From Ophioderma brevispina (lineage: Eukaryota; Echinodermata; Ophiuroidea; Amphilepidida; Ophiodermatidae), in the NCBI GenBank assembly GCA_023653785.1, contig JAMKCH010010277.1:1-64000 (forward strand): a stretch of DNA of 64,000 bases, given 5' to 3'. Both the position numbers and the translations under genes were made by a program. Positions 10,650-23,459 of the stretch are shown here, piece after piece. The notes under the pieces were generated by a model. It made no database searches and was not told where the DNA came from. It saw only the letters and a list, made by a program, of their open reading frames with translations. Positions within the stretch are counted from its first letter, which is position 1. Every line of letters begins with the position of its first letter.

Positions 10650-13063
10650 ATAACCAAATTTTGAACATATGATGACCGTAAAAATGTTTAGTTACGAATC
10701 ACCAAACTTGCCCGATGTCAGACCGGCAACCCAAGATTCTCTATAGTCGCCAAAGCTAGTAATTTGCAAATCGCTGTGAAATTGATGACCGCGGAGTAAA
10801 TTTCCTCAAATTCACTGTCCAAATGCCGCTTAGTTTGAGAAAACATACCAGTCTACCATGTCAATCATGAAATTTCATCACTTTCTTAATATAACTAGTG
10901 CATTTTCAGACATTTTAAAGAACTTTTTCCAGATGCCATGCAAGAAAGTAGTCCACCCAAGATTTTTGATCCTTACGGCAGCCAGGTTAGTGGTGTATAA
11001 CCTATACGGGTCTGGCCCGGCCATGTACTTCCTGCCCATACGTGTGTTCAGTTAATGACGCAATCGCATCACGTCAGATGAAAAATCGGACCATGATCGG
11101 GTCACCTGCGTTTAATGCACATCTACGTTTAATGCACACTCACTTTAAACCCCGTAAAAAATTAAAAATACTTCCATCACCTACATTTCACATTGACACA
11201 CTTTCTAATTATCGTGAAAGAGACTATCGGTTAAATCGCCCACACAAGCACTCGCAGACAGGCCGTTGCGGCAGCAACAGAAGATACGAACGAGGCCTCT
11301 TTTATGCGCGCTAACTCCTTGAATTCGCCGGGGGAATCGACAGACCGATAATAAGCTATAAGGCGTAGATGGCTCATGAGTGGGATAGTAACTTCAATAA
11401 CCTGATGTTTAATAATTTTTCAAGAGCTTCAAGATTTGTCTAAAAATAAATTGCAATATGTGCAAGAATTGTTGCTTCGTTTCCAAGAAATGCGTTAGCT
11501 TATTACGTGCACATTTGGCAGACAATCTTAAGTAAATTAAGAGGTCATCCTGTGAGGTTATCTTCGGTAAATTTGGTGCATTTAACAATATATATTTGCA
11601 TGTAACATTTTAAACGGCGAATGATTCTGTAGAAGTTATAAAAACATAAACTAGTGTTTTTGAAATAGCTTCCCATCTTGAAAAGCTAAGCCATCTCAAA
11701 AATGCTATGCCATCTCAAATACCACTGACCTAAGACTAGGTGTGTTTGTGTCTTTGGGCAAGAAAGTTACTTTCAATTGCCTCGTTGACCCAAGCGACAC
11801 TTGGGTAGCTGTTGTGGGTAATACATTATTACAATCTAAGGGCTGATAGGGTTGTGCCCCCAGCAAACTGCCACCTAGGTGAAACGAAATGATTGTGATG
11901 ATTTCCTGATGGCAGCGTAATAATAATCAGCAACCGCGCCGTGAGCACCCGCAGGGCGTATACGTGCGCGTTATCGGTGGACATTAATATTTTCATATTA
12001 TGTGCATTTCGTGATACTAGCACCTCCTTTTTTGCTAATGGTTTACCATTGCCGAGATTTTTTCCCCTAAATTTCAGTTGATTCTGATGTTGCGTTTTGA
12101 TGTTATATTATGAACAGATGTTTGTGATCAACGTACGGACCCATATACCACTGTGTTATAATTTCGCTCCGTTTACTGACACGAAAGACAAAATTACAAA
12201 TTTGTCCCAAAGTAGGTCAGATTTGCACGTAAGATTAGGCACACATACTATACTTAGGCCAACGGTGATATAAAATTCTCAACTTTTAGTTAAGTTTGGG
12301 CAACGAAGCTGTAGATCACGAAATAAACCTTGTATAAACAAAAAATATAAATTAATCATTTCCAGATATTTTTAAAATTATAAAACTGGATGATAGTCCA
12401 ATGTTGCAAGAAGTTTCGTTGTATAAATATTGTTGATTTCTTGTACAAACAAGGCTATAAACGTGGATTTCATTTCTTCAAGGTTGAGCATATTTCCAAA
12501 AAGCAAGAAACTAAAATATCTACCTGATCGCCGTTGAAGGCCAGTACCTGATCTTGAATGCTTAAAAAAAGATTCAAGTGGGAGTAAATATTGAAATAGT
12601 GTATTTTGTCCCCGGGATTTTATCATACATTTCAAAGTTGAAATGCTGAAGTGTAGCTGCAGTGTTCGCAAACATTTTCTTACTAAAGGAACAACAATAA
12701 CTTTGATTGATCTGATTAATTTCTGTAAGAATTTAAATTCCATTACGTTTTTACGCTTCACATCGCACTTGCAGAATTAGCTATGGTATAATTTTTATAT
12801 CTATATAAATGTATTTTGATTCTAAGAATTAATATTATACTTTACACGAGGAGGAACAGGTTGTTAGTATTCTTGTGGAGAAATATAAGTTACAGTAGGA
12901 GTATTATTACTCCATGTCGTGTTTATCCAGTAACAAATGGTGAAGTGTGTTTCGTATGAAACCATATCCGTGCGTTGTATTGGAACTAAAATAGGGAAGA
13001 TACACTTTCTAAGAGATTGAAAACATCCTCTTATACACACGGTTCACATAATACTTAAGTCGG
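10650..13063. other. Non-coding stretch
   Basis: Nothing beyond scattered short open frames without recognisable domains (for example 11042-11314 on + and 12378-12761 on -). No RNA gene or repeat could be supported by eye. Confidence 0.4.
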
Positions 13064-13500
13064 TCTAGTTCAGTCACTCGGAACTGTATAAACATCTAAG
13101 AAAGGTGAGGATGTTATGTTATGGTGTTTTAACCCGACAGATTTGGAGGGAAACAAAGCGACCTATATTTTTACAAGAAATGCGCGGAATACTGATAGTA
13201 TTTTTTCAGTACGGTCGTTGGTGCTCTCTGGGGATATCAGCCTGTCATTGTTCATTTTTCACATGATATGTATCGCATAGGTAGTGAATTCTTTCGGAAA
13301 ATATCAGATATCAAAATGCAACTAAGAAACGTTGACGCCTATGGACATTGTGACAAACAAGGCTAATTTTGGGGGGAAATTGATGGCACAGTTTACACGT
13401 AAAGTTCGTTTGAGGTTGTTGCATTTGGCATTGTCGTAACATTACGAAAGCTTCCTACACGAACGATGTCTTTTTGAAATATGTCGAAAAAGAATCAACT
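13064..13500. repeat. Direct repeat, copy 1 (about 0.43 kb)
   Basis: The block from tctagttcagtcactcggaa to atgtcgaaaaagaatcaact is repeated at 13693-14116 in the same orientation with point changes and small indels. The copies do not begin TG and end CA, and no primer-binding site is visible, so an LTR reading is not favoured. Confidence 0.8.
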
Positions 13501-13692
13501 AGATGCGATAGATAAAAAGCTAGAAGAACTTCACCAACCTTGAAGAATGGAATGGCATTAAAACGGGCTATTCCGTTTGAAAACATACTCCCCCCGTTAA
13601 AGAATTTATTTAAAGCAGTAGTGGCATACGCCCTCAATGTTTTTTGATATTGCGATTTGATAGCGTTAGGTTTCTTTTTGATGAACTAAAAC

Positions 13693-14116
13693 TCTAGTTC
13701 AGTCACTCGGAACTGTATAAACATCTAAGAAAGGTGAGGATGTTAGGTTATGGTGTTTTAACCCAACAGATTTGGAGGGAAACAAAGCGACCTATATTTT
13801 TACAAGAAATGCGCGGAATACTGATAGTATTTTTTTTCAGTACGGTCGTTGGTGCTCTCTGGAGATATAAACCGGTTCATTGTTCATTTTTCACATGATA
13901 TGTATTCTTTCGGAAAATATCAGATATCAAAATGCAACTATGAAACTTTGACGCATATGGACATTTTGACAAACAAGGCTAATTTTGGGGGGGGGAAATT
14001 GATGGCACAGTTTACACGTAAAGTTCGTTCGGGGTTGTTTCACTTGGCATTGTAACATTACGAAAGCTTCCTACACGAACGATGTCTTTTTGAAATATGT
14101 CGAAAGAAAATCAACT
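13693..14116. repeat. Direct repeat, copy 2
   Basis: Second copy of 13064-13500, separated from it by 192 bp of unrelated sequence. Differences are spread along the copy, including a longer G run near 13987 and loss of a tcgcataggtagtgaat stretch, so the duplication is not brand new. Confidence 0.8.
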
Positions 14117-14318
14117 ACAGGTTGATTACAAAAAAGTTTACTCATTTTTACTGTGGTTTTTTTTTCAAAACAAATTCTTGTAATGTCAGTGAAAAGAGCA
14201 TTATCTGAACGTCTTCTTAATTTAAATTTGCTCATGCCAAACACGAGTTATAGGCCTACTCATTTGAATAAAATCCCCCATTTTCCTAGCTGCACACGTT
14301 TGCCTTTTCAGGCAAGTA

Positions 14319-15076
14319 TTGCTTGGTGTGGTGCGACATTTAAATGCAAATACAGTGGTTTGGCAAGTGCAATTTCAATCAATAGCAGGCCTACCTGATA
14401 CACCATCAGATGATTTCCCACCTATCCCTTTGCCATGGAAAACTAAAGTGTCATCCAAAGCTACTACATGTGCAAGCAGGTCTACCCAAACTAGGAAACC
14501 AGACATTCCAACTTCAGAGAACCCTGTCACCTTACACTCTTCCCCCAAACCTCATCGTTCACCAAGTGTCAACAAACTTCAACGTAGGACAATCCTCGTT
14601 ATTGGAGACTCAATTCCTAAGAACATCATAGGTCGCCGAATGTCTAAACATTACAGGGTTATTAACCGCTGTATTCCAGGTAGTACTTTGGAACTTTGGC
14701 AAAAACTTGCACCAGTATTTGTTGAGGAGGACATCCTACTGCAATAATAATTCACTGTCGAACTAATAACATTCATTCGAGCCTCACTACTGAATGTATA
14801 TCACTGTTAGAATCCCTTACTACTGCAATTTCTTCTACAAGTCCAAACTGTTTGATATGCATATCCTCCCTGACTACTCAACAGAACACTGGACATTCAG
14901 CCTGGATAACAGAATATAATTCTCGGGTTCGGGATTTGTGCATCCTCAGAAATGGCAGTATATCTGTTAATGAACAAAATTACTTGATGAACTGTCGCAT
15001 GATGGACTCCATCTTAACAGAAAAGGAAGACTTCTATTCTTGCAAGGAATTTCATTTCAACTATTCAGCAACTTAA
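14319..15076 (+). pseudogene. LINE-A SGNH esterase-like domain (broken)
   Basis: The frame starting at 14319 runs 142 codons and contains RRTILVIGDSIPKNIIGRRM, the block I motif (GDS) of SGNH/GDSL esterases. After stops and a frame change near 14747, the protein continues as HCRTNNIHSSLTTECISLLE, matching the later block with an Asn pair, and then as the 74-codon frame at 14852-15076. Esterase domains of this sort are known upstream of the endonuclease in some CR1/L2-group LINEs. The host genome would gain nothing from it. Domain assignment is by motif only. Confidence 0.65.
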
Positions 15077-15294
15077 GGATTTTTGCAGAAAGGAAACCAA
15101 GCAAATCGAGGACAGTAAAATGAATTTGACTCTGAAATTGGAAGCCAGTTTTGAACAATCCCAATTGAAATGTATGTGTTAGAAGACATTTACAATCCTG
15201 ATACAGGTATTTGCAGTGATAGTAAGAATTTTGTGTATAATGATGATGTTAAATCTAAGGAACTTTCTAAAACAATTACCCACATAGTACTTGG

Positions 15295-16250
15295 GCCAAA
15301 TGTCTTCGTAAAATATTAATGGCAACTCTAAATCGTGTGACAACTGTACACTTGATTTTCATTTACATTAATTCTCATGCCAAGCAAAGTAACACCTGGT
15401 TTTGTGATAACTGTTTTTCTCGTATATCTAATTATGAACTTCCTTTTCAGGAAAATTTTATTGACTATGATTGTAAGTTAAACAAAGGTTTCAAATTGCA
15501 CATATCATATTCGTAGTATCCGTAACAGAGATTCATGTAAGAGTTTTAATTTACATCAAAATAGTATTGAGTTTATGTGTTACTGAGACTTGGTTAAATG
15601 ATGGTATAAATGACAGTCAGTGCAGGTTTCTATTGATGGGTACACTTTATGTAGATTAGATAGAGTGCACATGGAGCATGGTGGTTTTGTGCTATATAAA
15701 AGAAGGTGTGGTATTCAATGAGAATTCTGATTTGCATAACAATGGCATTGAAGCACTTTGGGTAGAGCTTAAGTTACCACACACAAAGCCTATCCTTCTT
15801 GGTACTGTTTATAGACCACCTGACTCTTCTGCTGAGTACATTGACAAGTTAGATTCAATTTCCCAAACTCCACCACCTACTATGATGATGTTATAGTTGG
15901 GGGATGTTTAACTTAGATTATGTTAAGAAAACCTAACTCTAATAAAATTAACACTCTTGCTTCTCATAGTAATATGAAGCAGCTCATTCATGACTACACA
16001 CCATAGAATTACACTGATAACTACCAAAACAATTCTTGATCTGGCTTTTGTTTCCAAACCAGATAAAATTTGATCTTCTGGTGTTCACAGTGTAGGAATA
16101 TCTGACCACTCACCTCATTTATTTAACTCGTAAAGGGGAATAAGAAAACTAAAGTACCACCTAAGATAGTGAAAATTCAAGATGCTTTAAAAACTTTAAT
16201 GATAAGAGTTTGTTGTTACAATTAAGAAAAATTAATGGAAGCACTGTTTT
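15295..16250 (+). pseudogene. LINE-A Cys/His finger and AP-endonuclease (broken)
   Basis: At about 15320 one frame reads CDNCTLDFHLH and, after a shift, WFCDNCFSRISNYE, the Cys/His spacing of a PHD-like finger seen in CR1-group ORFs. The endonuclease follows. The frame at 15678-15896 carries IEALWVELKLPHTKPILLGT and VYRPPDSS, a hallmark of LINE endonucleases. Near 16100, ISDHSPHLF supplies the catalytic SDH motif. Several frame changes and stops separate these pieces, so no enzyme can be made. Confidence 0.7.
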
Positions 16251-16326
16251 TTTTGAATCATGACAGGATGTGCCATCACGGTTAGGAGCATGGAAGAAGG
16301 TGTGGAAACGTAAGAATCAACGACGG

Positions 16327-17080
16327 CAATGGATTTAACAATTGCTTTCAATAATATTCGCGGTGCGAAAAGTAAACATTACGATATCAAAACACTTATT
16401 TGTCGAATCAATATCAGATCATTGGTCTGGCAGAAATCATTTCTGAAATAACCAACAGATTAATATAAATGGTTATAAGTGGATTGGTTTAAAAACCGCG
16501 GATATATATAAGAAAAGGTCAGGGTGTGGAGGAATAGGTTCCTATAAGAGATGACGTCACACTTCTGACGACAAGTCGTGACACAAAAGTCGGACAGCCT
16601 ATGAAGAATTTGGGTTAAAACTAGCCACCGAGGTCTTCGGATCGGTCTACGTTCTAGGGTTGATACTTTCCTGTGAAGGAAATGATCGTATGCTCACAGA
16701 CGAGCTCTATGTTAACCTTCTTTCAGAAATTATACACAATCACAACAAGATATCAATGATGCAATTATAATAAATTATGGGCGGACTTCAACGGCAAAAA
16801 TTGGAAAATAATATTCTGAACGAAGATCCGACAATCGATTACAATGGCAAAGGTTGGCCTGACCATTATGTGACGCTACAGACATTAAATATCCTAAACC
16901 TGAATGATAAATGTTTACCAGGTGTTTATAGGGTAAAAAAAATTCAACAAAGGAAAGTGCTTGACTATATGTGTGTTTCTGATAATGTTTATTAACAATT
17001 TGGTAGCTTTTGATTGATGAGAAGGTAGATTAACACTTAGGGGTTCTGATCACAACATGTTAATAGCAAACTTACAGGGA
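16327..17080 (+). pseudogene. LINE-B endonuclease (broken)
   Basis: It opens with AFNNIRGAKSKHYDIKTLIC, similar to the first strand of LINE endonucleases (N-I-R-G at the start). The C-terminal half is best seen in the 72-codon frame at 16777-16995: DYNGKGWPDHYVTLQTLNIL followed by NLNDKCLPGVY. A frame change leads to LTLRGSDHNMLIANL, which holds the catalytic SDH. Short indels scatter the pieces over all three frames. Confidence 0.65.
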
Positions 17081-18029
17081 TTTCAGACTCTCCTAAGTCC
17101 AATACTTACTAATGTTTCACAGATAATAATATTAAAACGTTGGGAATATTCAAGCAAACCAAGACTGGGTCCCCTACCAGGAACTCTCAATCAACTTTGT
17201 AATTGGCGACCCAATTAACATGTTGCCAACGAGGCGTGGCATGAATGGAAGCATATTGTGACAACAGCGGCCACTGAATCAATAGGGTTTTTTTCCCAAA
17301 AAAAAAAAACCCTAAGAAAAAGATGTAAAACAATGGTTCGATGGTGAGATTTGGATTCACTTAACGACAGGAAAGGAGGTTGTAAAAAAACACAGGCACT
17401 ATTCTAAGAGTAAAAGACAATGTAATTTTGATGGTGACATTTGCGATTCACTCTGGCAGTTACCAAAAAGAAACGCACTGAATGTAAAGCACTCAGTAAG
17501 CGCAAAGCAAAGACTTATGCAAATGAGGGTTGATCGATTGTCCCGCATTATAAGAAATGGTGGTGGGACCTCAAAGTAAAGACTTCGCGAATCAATTGAA
17601 GGTTAGTAAACCAAATCATAGCAACTAGATCAATTAGGATTCCAGGGACTAATCAGACTACCTCAGACAAAGGAATATGAAAAAATCCTATTATGTTGTA
17701 CTACAAACTTGGGTAAGAATGAATCATAATCTTCATAATGCAAATGATGAGTGCAAGAAAGATAGTTTATTTGGCATCAATGACACTCAACATTGTATAA
17801 CCAGGATGTGGGATTATAAGTAACAACTTGAATAAAGGATGTTTATTTGGCAGCGAATGACATTAATCTTTTGAATAACCAGGGTATAGGAGTTAACTAT
17901 AAACTTGATGAATTAAATTCTTGTGAAGGAAATAATTTGATCACTAATCAATTGTAAGAAAATAAAAGCCACGCACCGATAATATAACAAATGAATGATT
18001 AAAAATGGTGGGACGCTTATGGGTGACTC

Positions 18030-19200
18030 CATTTTTAGCAATTCAAAAGGCTAAACAACTCTTGAGTGCATCCCAGATGGATGGAATGAAGGAGATAATA
18101 TGCCGATTTTTAAGAAAGGAGATCTAAGACCTTGACTCCATTACAGAGGCATTACACTAACATCGTGTGTCTCCAAAGTTTATAATAGAATTGTCGCACA
18201 GGCAGTGCAAAGTTATCGAGAAGGAATAATATTCTTACTGAGGTCAAGAGTAGCGTCGGAAGGAAATGCGCTGTGAAGACCATATATTCACTCTTAAAAG
18301 TATCTAGATACGCGCTAAGCCGAGAAAAAACAATCATGGCTTTCCTTTACTTCAAAAAGGCAGTCGACACTTGTCTGGAGACACGGTCATAGTTTAAAGC
18401 ATCAAGAGGTTGGTATTGAGGGAAGATTGCCTTAAAATTATTATGAACATGTGACGAAAACGTTAAAAGCAAAGTTAATTTCAAGCTATGGATACAGATT
18501 ATGTTCAATTTGAAGACGTGGTGTGAAAACAGGGTTGTGTGCTTTCGCCAAGTATTTTCTGCGTGTACAGTAACGAGCGGTAAAATGTTATTGTGATCCA
18601 AAACTTGGGATAAGCATTTTTGGCACAAAAATCGGGCTGTTTGTAATGGGCAGACGATCGCGTGGTCTTAATTGGCGAGAATGATCGTGATCTTGATAAA
18701 CTCCTTGATGTCGCTAGTGAATTTTCGAACAAATGGAAAATGTGCTTTACTACGATAAACAAGTACTAATTACAGGCCAACTACAAATGAACATAGAAAT
18801 GGAAAACTAAGTATAGTTACAACATGAGGTTAATGCGTACAAATAACTAGGGTGGTAATCATAACAAGGAAAATCAATCAGACCACACTCACATTGAGGA
18901 AATCTAGAAATAAAGGCAACCGTATGTCAAAGCGATATTAAATCAATAATTGACGGCCAAGAGGACGTCAATACCGGGTGTACTATGGTGACCTTCTGTG
19001 GAAAATCGATTGGTCATCATCGATTAATTACGCATGTGCAATATGGTTCAGCGACAGTAGAGAGATGATGATAAAAGCGACCAATCTACAATATCACATG
19101 GCACGTTGTATTAGTCAAAGCTCCAAGGAAATGGGGCAAGGACGCTCTCTATGGAGACTTGGCTGGGGCAATCCATCGCCCAAACCCAAAAGAAAATATT
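18030..19200 (+). pseudogene. LINE-B reverse transcriptase (broken)
   Basis: Near 18100 the text gives MPIFKKGDLRP and then YRGITLTSC, matching the motif-1/2 region of LINE reverse transcriptases. At 18650-18763 an uninterrupted stretch reads ADDRVVLIGENDRDLDKLLD and then FSNKWKMCFTTINK; the ADD is the catalytic box and the second block follows at the usual distance. Near 19090-19150 comes the post-RT region (WGKDALYGDLAGA). Frameshifts are frequent. Confidence 0.7.
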
Positions 19201-20099
19201 ACGCATTCAATATTTAATAGGCTAAAAACATGGATAACAACAGCTTACCTAAACTACTTATCATGAAATTTTTCATGTCGAAATGAGAAACGAAATGGGT
19301 TGGTTGCGTACATTGAAGAGAACTATTGTGTTTTGTAATATGCAAGCAGTTTACAATTCATTATTCAGAGACCGCAAGATATAAATTGGTGTCATAAATT
19401 CAAGCACACAAAGAAAGAGATGGTCACAATGATTGGAAAAACTAGGGTAGTAACATAAGTCATCGCTAACCAAACGACTCTAAACATTAAAGATTAAACC
19501 TATACTAGAAACGTACTTACTTGACGAACTAAACTTTGCAGGGGGAAGCCTAGTTTAAAGGCAACGCACAAATACAACTGAATCTTGAAGGAAGGAGAAA
19601 AAGATGAGGCATGGAATGAACACACACTGGTATATGTAAATATGTAACTTTAATTTAATATCTGAAAAGTGGACCTTTCATGTTTTGAATGCATACAACT
19701 AAAAACACTACGACAAAAAACATTTAACAAACTCGAGGAAGAATTAAACATGACGGGATGGAATGTAATCTGGGATATTTCAAAGCATAGGCAATACCAT
19801 CTCCTCCGAGCCAACCGTTCAAGATAATACGAACTTGGGCTTTGTTCTTGACAGCTGGCTGCAAGAGTTTTCTAACTGATGCGTGGTCTTTAAAAGAAAT
19901 AAATATTATTTATAACATACCTAACACCATGCAATCCTGCTTGCAAACAAAATCTATTATGTATATTGTGTACACATGTAAATGCGTACTTTATATAATT
20001 GATCATGTTATGTAAATTCTGTATGTGGCCTTTTATAAATGTGTGTTGTAATGTAGCGTACGTTCAGGTGTTTTTACATAGACGTTTTGTTGTATTTGT

Positions 20100-20205
20100 A
20101 CTTGTGCGCGTGTGTGTGAGGTGTGTGGTGGTGCTGTGTGTGTGTGTGTGTCGAGGGTGTGTGTGCGTGTGTGACGGGTGGGTGTGGGTGTGTGTGTGTT
20201 GTGTG
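20100..20205. repeat. GT-rich microsatellite
   Basis: Imperfect (GT)n with interruptions. The Val/Cys-rich + frame and Thr/His-rich - frame across it are repeat translation. Confidence 0.85.
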
Positions 20206-20389
20206 ACTGAGAGAATGCGTTTAGTAGATGTGGTACCCTATCCAAACTCCACTGTAAACGTAAATGTACTTCCTATTTATATATGTTTACTGTATGTATT
20301 GCACCACTAATGCTGGTGATACACATTGTCCTGTGAAGGAGAAGATAGTCAAGGGCTCCCTTCCTGAGGAGTCAAGCAAATATTGAAAC

Positions 20390-21198
20390 TTTCAAAAGAC
20401 AGGAACCACTACTTCTCAAAGGCTCATAAAACAAATGATGATCCACAGACTGGGCAATGGCTAGGCAGTTAAGAAATCAAGTAAATAAACTTTAACCAAT
20501 ATTGAAAAAGAACTAACTGTAAGAGATGCTATTATGATAATTAAGACCTAGGAAACTTTGGAGTGACAATTAAGAAATTAATTCCAAAGAATACATCACC
20601 GTACTAATATTAAAATAAACAAATTCAGGTTTACACTTGTGATGATAAGGAGATTGCAGATCAATTAAATGGGTAATTTCACTTCTGTAGGTAAAACTTT
20701 GGGGCATAAAGTTCCATATACTAGTATGATAATAATACTAATAGTGGGTTTGATAATTTTACTTTCTAACCCTGAATTACCACTAATTTCCAATTTTTAT
20801 TATAACTCCTGTGTTTGTATTTTGATCGATCTGTAACTTTTCTAATAATAAAAGCTACAGGTATTGCTAAGGTTTGTATTAAACTCCTCAAATTGTCAGC
20901 ACCAATCATTTGTTACCCACTTACATATATTTGTAACCTTTCTTGATCACTTCAGTTTTCCCTGATCTGATTGGAAAAAAGCTAAGGTTACAACTATCCT
21001 CAAGGAGGTGCAAAATGAGGTTAACAACTCATAGGGCCCATTTGCTGTTCTTCCTTTTTAATCAAAAATTCTTGAGCGTGCTCTACATGATCAGGCTTTA
21101 CCATTATCTTCTCATAATAACATTTAATCAGTGTCAGTCAGGTTGTAGAAGTAACACAGTACTAATACTACTCTTTTAAATGTAACTGATATTCCTTA
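20390..21198 (+). pseudogene. LINE-A reverse transcriptase, first part (broken)
   Basis: Starting near 20390 the translation resumes as KDRNHY...SKAHKTNDD and then DDKEIADQLNG. Further on it gives KLLKLSAPIICYPLTYICNL, and a region resembling PDL-K-A-V-P-I and N-NYRPIS (about 20950-21050). It stops where the TTA-flanked DNA element begins. Frameshifts occur every 50-150 bases. The order of motifs matches CR1/L2-type reverse transcriptases. Confidence 0.7.
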
Positions 21199-22035
21199 CC
21201 TCGTCCTACCGAAGGGGGGGGGTGGTTACGCACCCCCCTCCCCTTCAGGTTTTTCCCCGGCCTTGCTAAAACCCCTTTTTTGGTGCCAAAATTATTAATG
21301 TAATTGTCAATTGACACTGTCCGCTCCTTTTAAAATCCAAACCAAACATCCCCCGGGGTATAGGTAAGATACAGGGGTGTCCCACCAAAGTGGACGATAG
21401 GGGGGGTGGTAACCACCCCCCCCTCCGGAATAGAAGTACCAACATCCTAGCACAACACCATAACATCACATACACTTGATTTTGGTATCCAATGAATAGC
21501 TTGGTCCTCCTCTTTCCTTTGATACCAACATGAGTAACCACATGCCTAGCATTACGTTGCAATGAACGTCATAAAATTTCCGCTTTCAGCAAAACTGCCA
21601 TTTCCAATAGACACACACAGTGAAAATTCAAGTTTTCTGCCTAAATAGGTTAAGGAAAATCAGATTTTCAAAATGCGGTTTTGAACTCTATTGATGGGAA
21701 ATGACTAGTTCATCATATAAAGAAATCATTTTTTAGAGTCTATAATATGGTTTTTGAGAGAAGGAGTCGCTAAATTGCGAATAATCAATTTTCCACTCTA
21801 TATTCAGTAATTTCATACTTTCCTCCAACATATGACGGTCATGGTGACGTCATAATGGTGATGTTAGTACTTTATTTGGTACAATGGAAAGAAGAACTCT
21901 AAGCTTCCTTTGGTCTAAATTTAAACAGGAATCGGGTTCAGTAAACGAAAATCACAGGGGGGGTGGTAACCACCCCCGACCCCCCCCCCCCTTCGGGAGT
22001 TTTGTTACAAAAAAATCGGCTCAGTAAGAACGAGG
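21199..22035. mobile_element. Harbinger-like short DNA element inserted in LINE-A
   Basis: The ends are inverted: cctcgtcctaccgaag at the left and tcagtaagaacgagg at the right. The copy is flanked on both sides by TTA (21196-21198 and 22036-22038). A three-base TWA duplication is the habit of PIF/Harbinger elements. Inside are three G-run/C-run hairpins of the form gggggtggtaaccaccccc, near 21215, 21405 and 21960. No transposase is visible. The element interrupts the LINE-A reverse transcriptase, so it arrived later. Confidence 0.75.
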
Positions 22036-22038
22036 TTA

Positions 22039-23060
22039 ATAACATAAATGTAGGAAAAGTAACAGAATCTATCTTCTTAGATCTAAAGAAGGCTTTGATT
22101 CTGTAACTATAATCTCTCTTCTTAGTAAATTAAAAAGTATGGCTCACTGGTATGCTTAAATTGGTTAATCTTATCTAAAAGATAGATCACAACAAGCGGT
22201 TAATATATTTCTGTACTTTCAGACTTTAAGAATATTATATTGGGAGACCTCAAGGATCAATTCTTGTTCCTCTTTTTTATAATTTTGTGAATTCTTACCA
22301 TGAATCAGTTTCATGCAAATGTGTTTATGTTATGCAGATGACACTACCTACCACCCTTTAGTCATTTCATCTGACCCAATCACCCTGCAAATGAGCTTAA
22401 ACCTAAACTTGACTAAACTTGCTCATTTGGGTCAATCAAATAAACTTTACCTTGAATCATAAAAACAAAAATGTTCATGTTGATTTGGAAATGCAACAGT
22501 CCATAAAATCTTATAAAAATATTTCCGTAATTGGTATGAAAATGTTCTATTGCAAGAGTCAATTCATACAGTAATTTTGGGTGTTATTTTTGATCCGTAT
22601 TTATTGTGGAGTCAATCATGATGCCGATTATGTTTGTTCCAAATGTTTCCAAGAGAATTGGTGTAATCAGAAGATTTAGCATTATCTTCGCTCATCCTAC
22701 AGTCATATGCTTGCCGAAGCCTTGGTCTTTCCTCATTTTGACTACTGCAGTTCTTTTGGTCAATTTCAATACTGGGCACATAATGATCTCCAAATTTTGC
22801 AAAACAGACTTGCCCGTGTCTTGGTCTGCAGACAGTTCGAACCTCGTTTTCCCCTCCCGTGGACAAATGATGAAAGACCGTGGTTGGACTAATCTGAGAG
22901 AAGATGGAATTATCAGATCTTAATTTTAAACTTTTAATGTCCTGAAGCATTTGCTCCTGATTATATCTCCTCTTGTGTTACTTTTACCAGTGCAACACAT
23001 TCTAAAGGCTACTGTAGTTCAGGCCTAAGAACAGTGATCATTCATCATGGAATAACAAGC
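22039..23060 (+). pseudogene. LINE-A reverse transcriptase, second part, with YADD
   Basis: Right after the inserted element the translation reads SIFLDLKKAFDSV, the motif-A region with its catalytic Asp. GRPQGSILVP follows at about 22240, and CYADDTT at 22331-22342 supplies the intact catalytic YADD. The 61-codon frame at 22707-22892 gives ALVFPHFDYCSSFGQFQYW and LQILQNRLARVLV, the conserved region after the palm of CR1/L2-group elements. A later WNNLPK-like piece near 23100 closes the ORF. Frameshifts make it non-functional. Confidence 0.8.
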
Positions 23061-23239
23061 TGGTAAAAGAACATGCCAGTACAGAGCAGGATGTACTCTG
23101 GAATAATCTACCAAAAGGACACGAAGTAAATTAATTCCATGAGTTTGTTTATTTGTAAAAGTTGCCATAACCCCATGATATAATGGGTAATATTTTATGT
23201 GTAGTGCTTGTAAGATGAAATGTGTGTTGTTTTGTGAGT

Positions 23240-23350
23240 GGGAATGACCTATGTGGGGGTGTGTTAGATGTACACGCATGCATTGTGTTATGTGTGCATG
23301 TGTACATTTGTATGTGTATAGTGTATGTTGTGTGTTAGCATGTGGGGTGT
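23240..23350. repeat. GT-rich low-complexity tract
   Basis: Alternating gt/tatgtg sequence within the 3' untranslated part of LINE-A. Confidence 0.6.
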
Positions 23351-23459
23351 ACCTGCCTACATCTTCAAAGTGCTACAGTTTATTTGTATTATATGAACAA
23401 ATCTTACATAGACAACATATACATGTCTATGTGTTTGAGATTATTTGTTACCATAATTT

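Larger units (their letters stand above)
16260..20385 (+). mobile_element. LINE-B: second non-LTR retrotransposon nested in LINE-A
   Basis: An endonuclease (about 16327-17080) and reverse transcriptase (about 18030-19200) of a different LINE lie between the endonuclease and reverse-transcriptase halves of LINE-A, in the same orientation. LINE-A protein similarity stops near 16250 and resumes near 20390, which bounds the insertion only approximately; no clear target-site duplication was found. The 3' part contains a GT microsatellite. The clade is uncertain. All frames are interrupted. Confidence 0.7.

Noticed and set aside
13064..14116. LTR retrotransposon
   Set aside because: The repeats lack TG...CA ends, the internal part is only 192 bp, and there is no primer-binding site or polyprotein.
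20033..20310. Val/Cys-rich (+) and Thr/His-rich (-) frames
   Set aside because: Translation of a GT microsatellite in the nested LINE.
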